Origin: Phytopseudomonas flavescens
GTDB taxonomy: Bacteria; Pseudomonadota; Gammaproteobacteria; Pseudomonadales; Pseudomonadaceae
Direction of reading: 5' to 3'
Assembly: GCF_900100535.1 (NCBI RefSeq)
Contig: NZ_FNDG01000003.1
Location: forward strand, 248,001-312,000
Length of the DNA: 64,000 nucleotides
The notes under the pieces are model-generated. The model worked only from the letters and a program-made list of their open reading frames with translations, made no database searches and was not told the origin of the DNA. The number at the start of each line of letters is the position of its first letter. Positions within the stretch are counted from its first letter, which is position 1. Shown piece after piece: positions 60,744-64,000 of this stretch. The translations under genes and the position numbers were made by a program.

Positions 60744-63467
60744 TCAATCGATGACCACCGGCAATTCGATGCGGAAACAGGCACCACCGTCCTGGTTACT
60801 GACGCTCAGCTTGCCACCCATCTGGTTGACCAACCCATAGCTGACCGACAGCCCCAGACCGGTGCCCTTACCCACCGGCTTGGTGGTGAAGAACGGGTCG
60901 AATACCCGATCCAGCAGCAGCGGATCGATACCACCGGCGTTATCCTGAACCAGCACGATCACCTTTTCCACGCCGAGCGAGCTGCGCAGTAGGATACGCG
61001 GCTCCAGTTCGGGGTGTTTTTCCCGCGCGCCAAGCAGCGCGTCCTTGGCATTGACCAGCAGGTTGATGATGACCTGCTCGAGCTGATCGGCGTGCCCGCG
61101 TACCTGCGCAGAGCCGCAAAGGTCGAGGGTCAGGTCGATATCGCCGGCGAGCTCGCCCTCGCGGATCAGTGTCAGTGCGCCCTCGATAGCCTCGTCAGGA
61201 CTGAACAGATCGCCCTCGACCTCGGAGCGCCGCCCGAAGATACGCATGTGATTGACGATCTTCGCCGCCCGGGTGATCTGCTGCTCGATACGCCCCAGCT
61301 TGTTCTTCAGGTACTCAGGGTTGGCCGAGCCGTTCTCCACTCCCTTCAAGGTGTTGGTCAGGGCGATGCGCATGACGTTCAGCGGCTGGTTGATCTCGTG
61401 GGCCAGCCCGGTGGCCATCTCCCCCAGCACCGCCATCTTGGCGCTCTGATTGAGCATCTGCCGGGCCTTCTGCAGTTCCGTGTCGTCGCGCCCGACGGCC
61501 TGTACCTCGAGCAACTTGCCCCGTTCGTCGAACACACCGCGCTCGGCCAGCACCCACCAGATGTGTTCGCGGCCGGGCAGATCCATGCGCACCAACGCGG
61601 TGGACACCGGTTCTGCAGGCGTGAGTTGCCGATGGCGCTCGCGAAACTGGGTCAGCTCCTGAGCCGACAGATAGGTCGCCAGGCTGGTACCCGGCAGGTT
61701 CTCCTGGCGGATGCCCAGGTAGTGGGCCAACGGTCGGTTGGCATACACCAGGGTGAGATCGGGGCGATACCGGCAGATGATCGCCGGCGAGTCCTCCACC
61801 AGGATGCGATAGCGCTCCTCGCTTTCGCGAATCCGTTCGGCGGCGAGGGCAGCATCGGTCACGTCGAGGCAAAGACCGACCGCCTCGACGGGGATGCCGC
61901 GTTCGTCACGCAGCAACTTGGCCTCGTCCTGCAGCCAGTGGTAGCGACCATCGCGGTCGATCAATCGATAGCGACAGCTCGCCGCGCCCTGACTCAACAG
62001 AGTGCGGGTATGGGCGAAATAGACATCCCGGTCATCGGGGTGGATGAAATCGGCCATGCCGCGCTGCACGAAATCCTCCAGCGTCCAGCCCAACAGAGCG
62101 CTGCTGCTGTCGCTGCAGAACACCGGTACCAGGACACCCTCTTCATAGCGATTCACGTAGATCAGCGCCGGGGCGCTGGCGACCAGGCTTTTCAGCCGAG
62201 TGGTCGCCGCATCGGCCTCGACTTCCTTGAGCTTCATGTCGTTGATGTCCAGCACCGCGCCGACGATGCGCCGCTGACCATTGGCATTGAGGATGCGCGT
62301 GTGGATGCGGAACCAGCACAGGGCACCGTCGGCATCGCGCAGGCGTACCACCTGCTCGAAGGCACGGCCGCCCAACTCGGCGTCTCCCAGGCGAATGCGG
62401 AATTCGCCGCGGTCGGCCGGGCTGAGCAACTCCAGCCAGTCAGCCAGGGTGACCACCGAACGGGAATCGAAGCCGAAGCGCTGCATCAGGCTGGGGGCGA
62501 GAAGAAACGCCCCGCTGCGCGGCAGGTATTCCCACCAGCCGGTACCCAGCAGGTTCTGCAGGATGTCCAGCCGCTCGCCATGAACCCTGCGAGCCTGCTC
62601 GTCGAGACGCTGCAAAAGGGGCGCGGCGACATGGGCGAACAGGTCCAGCCAATCGCGGGTGTTGAGTTCGGGCATGCTCTGGTGGGCGATGTACGGCGAA
62701 CACAGCAGCCAGGCACGAATGCCCTGGTGATCGGCATAGGGCACCAGCCAGACGGAGTCCGCCGCATGCCATTCGGCGGCATCTGTCCCATCCCGCAACC
62801 ACTGGATGGGCTGCTCGCCAGAATAATGCTGCAGCTCGCTTGGCAGGTGCTGGCCCTCCTCCCAGAACACCGGTGTCAGTGCATCACGGTAGTGCCCGAC
62901 AACCTGCCAGCCGCCTCGCTGTTGGTCCGGTAATGCCAAGGCGGTACAGGCGAGCCGTAGGGTCTGGGCCAATGCGCCCAGCCACTCGTGCGCATGCCGG
63001 GGAAAGTCGACCCGATCGGCGCCGCGTATGCTCTGTGCAACGCTGCTGATTTGCGAGAACACCTGCAGCCGCTGCTCACAGGCCTGCAAGCGGGCCAGAA
63101 AATCACCGATCTCGAAGGCCTGCAGCGACCAGCCCTGCGCCTCGGCCTTCAGCCAGCCGCGGGTATGCAGAATACCGCCGTCGCGGGTGACGAAGGACAG
63201 GTCGAGCATCTGCTGTACGAACGCCGCCAGGTCGGTGACCAGGTAGCGGCTCTGGCCGTGCAGCAATTGCTCCAGCGGCAGCACTTGCGACACGGCGATG
63301 GGCAGGCGGTATGAGAGACTGCCGGAGACCTCGAAGACGCGTCCCAGGGCATCGATGGAAAGATTGAGGCATGGACTGTTGGCGGAAACCGGCACGGGTG
63401 GGGCCGTGGCTTGCTCCGTCGACTGCGCATCCGTGTCACGTTTGAACCAATCCTTGAAGACTTGCAT
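60744..63467 (-). CDS. pprA: PAS-domain sensor histidine kinase, PprA-like
   Basis: 907-residue cytoplasmic kinase without membrane segments. After an N-terminal globular region and a GAF-like part (about 130-290) it has about three PAS/PAC units (about 300-420, 425-545, 550-670; for example GWTLEDFVQRGMADFIHPDDR and YRILVEDSPAIICRYRPDLTLVY). Then HisKA with His690 in GLAHEINQPLNVMRIA and ATPase boxes NLLVNAKDAL, DNAGGID, GTGLGLS. It lies divergent from a prepilin peptidase as expected for the PprA/FppA region of P. aeruginosa (type IVb pilus, adhesion), so the name is by context and length. GGTGGG is ahead of ATG 63467; the GTG at 63479 is an alternative. Confidence 0.75.
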   Translation of the reverse strand: MQVFKDWFKRDTDAQSTEQATAPPVPVSANSPCLNLSIDALGRVFEVSGSLSYRLPIAVSQVLPLEQLLHGQSRYLVTDLAAFVQQMLDLSFVTRDGGILHTRGWLKAEAQGWSLQAFEIGDFLARLQACEQRLQVFSQISSVAQSIRGADRVDFPRHAHEWLGALAQTLRLACTALALPDQQRGGWQVVGHYRDALTPVFWEEGQHLPSELQHYSGEQPIQWLRDGTDAAEWHAADSVWLVPYADHQGIRAWLLCSPYIAHQSMPELNTRDWLDLFAHVAAPLLQRLDEQARRVHGERLDILQNLLGTGWWEYLPRSGAFLLAPSLMQRFGFDSRSVVTLADWLELLSPADRGEFRIRLGDAELGGRAFEQVVRLRDADGALCWFRIHTRILNANGQRRIVGAVLDINDMKLKEVEADAATTRLKSLVASAPALIYVNRYEEGVLVPVFCSDSSSALLGWTLEDFVQRGMADFIHPDDRDVYFAHTRTLLSQGAASCRYRLIDRDGRYHWLQDEAKLLRDERGIPVEAVGLCLDVTDAALAAERIRESEERYRILVEDSPAIICRYRPDLTLVYANRPLAHYLGIRQENLPGTSLATYLSAQELTQFRERHRQLTPAEPVSTALVRMDLPGREHIWWVLAERGVFDERGKLLEVQAVGRDDTELQKARQMLNQSAKMAVLGEMATGLAHEINQPLNVMRIALTNTLKGVENGSANPEYLKNKLGRIEQQITRAAKIVNHMRIFGRRSEVEGDLFSPDEAIEGALTLIREGELAGDIDLTLDLCGSAQVRGHADQLEQVIINLLVNAKDALLGAREKHPELEPRILLRSSLGVEKVIVLVQDNAGGIDPLLLDRVFDPFFTTKPVGKGTGLGLSVSYGLVNQMGGKLSVSNQDGGACFRIELPVVID

Positions 63468-63570
63468 TGTCCGGCCCACCTACCATGATTAGCGCCGCAG
63501 ACGGATCGAAATGTCCGTCGCTGTGATCGGGCTGCATCGCCCCTGCCGAAACCGGGTACCCACTGCATCC

Positions 63571-64000
63571 ATGACTTACATCGTATTGCTCTGCTGGTTC
63601 ATCGCCTGCGCCGTGCAGGATGCTCGGCATCGCAAGATCGCCAACTGGCTTACCCTGGGCGGCCTCGCCGCCGCGCTGCTGTACCTGCTGGGGTCGGGCA
63701 GCAGCATGACCGGCGCCAGCCCGGGGGCAGTCGTTCTGGCGATTGGCATAGCGCTGCTGCTTTCACTGCCTGGCTACCTGAGCAGACAAATGGGTTCGGC
63801 GGACGTGAAAATGCTGGTGGCGCTGGGTGCCGCCAGCGATGCCGCGCATGTCCTGTTCAGCGTGGTCGGTGCCGCATGCGTGCTTGTCGCATGGGCGGCC
63901 CTGGTACATATCAGGCCGAACATTCGTCAGGCCCTGCCGCGTCGATGGGTGTTTCTGAGGCAAACCACTGCCGGCCCTCCGCCCTACGCCCCCTTCCTGT
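63571..64000 (+). CDS. fppA: Type IV prepilin peptidase (A24 family), cut by window end
   Basis: Starts with ATG 63571 and stays open to the last base (143 codons seen). Membrane protein with A24 peptidase features: the first catalytic Asp in CAVQDARHRKIANWL and the second in the GSADVKMLVALGA motif (GxGDxK-like, with Ser for Gly). Two hydrophobic helices lie between them. It is of the small CpaA/FppA type that processes Flp prepilins of type IVb pili. Divergent from the PprA-like kinase, 103 bases between starts. Symbol given by context. Confidence 0.75.
   Translation, partial: MTYIVLLCWFIACAVQDARHRKIANWLTLGGLAAALLYLLGSGSSMTGASPGAVVLAIGIALLLSLPGYLSRQMGSADVKMLVALGAASDAAHVLFSVVGAACVLVAWAALVHIRPNIRQALPRRWVFLRQTTAGPPPYAPFL

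Overview
The window reads as a stretch of chromosome from a Pseudomonas (gamma-proteobacterium). It has high GC with strong GC3 bias and dense operons, and the gene order matches several blocks known from P. aeruginosa: vgrG1b-tse7-tsi7, purE-purK-adhA, LysR-aspA, aatJQMP-aauSR, chlI-DAHP synthase-cobN-cobW, cobE/cobM, and a PprA-like kinase divergent from a prepilin peptidase. These blocks are arranged differently from P. aeruginosa, so the species is probably another member of the genus. I see no rRNA, tRNA, CRISPR array or intact insertion sequence.

1-10.2 kb is a type VI secretion spike and effector module: VgrG, DUF6484, DUF2169 and ketosynthase-like accessory proteins, a PAAR-like (DUF4150) protein carrying a GHH nuclease-toxin motif, its candidate immunity protein, and a TIGR02270/HEAT-like protein. 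A DUF6795 protein and a class 3 lipase follow as a possible second effector module. 10.2-14.1 kb holds housekeeping genes (DUF3299, GlsB, PurK, PurE, alcohol dehydrogenase). 14.2-21.8 kb holds an unknown secreted protein and the acidic amino acid uptake operon aatJQMP with its two-component system aauSR. A sigma-54 promoter and an exact AauR-type inverted repeat lie in front of it. 21.8-30.4 kb has a decayed TonB-receptor start, then a carbamoylase-type amidase operon with a complete dipeptide-type ABC transporter and an IclR regulator.

30.5-38.8 kb holds a LysR regulator, aspartase, a periplasmic binding protein, a DctB/DctD (MifS/MifR)-like pair and a KgtP/MHS-type transporter. 38.8-43.8 kb is a ferric-siderophore-type uptake module (TonB receptor, RhtX/FptX-like permease, small protein) with a divergent PchR-like AraC regulator. 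43.8-46 kb holds an unknown gene and a leucine-rich-repeat/protein-kinase fusion.

46.1-60.5 kb is dominated by cobalamin genes: a VWA protein and ChlI-like ATPase (probable chelatase partners), cobN, cobW, cbtB, cbtA, cobE and cobM. Two divergent cobalamin riboswitches are separated by a 279-bp MITE-like element. Embedded here are a LOG-family hydrolase, an ABC-F ATPase and a DAHP synthase gene. The DAHP synthase gene is preceded by two consecutive short ORFs rich in Tyr/Phe/Trp codons with a textbook intrinsic terminator between them. This tandem-leader arrangement is the most striking regulatory structure in the window. Several palindromic repeats (GTAGGGTGGA family, REP-like, MITE-like) sit at gene ends, and some supply the stop codons. 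60.4-64 kb has a small unknown gene, a PAS sensor kinase resembling PprA, and the start of a prepilin peptidase cut by the window edge.
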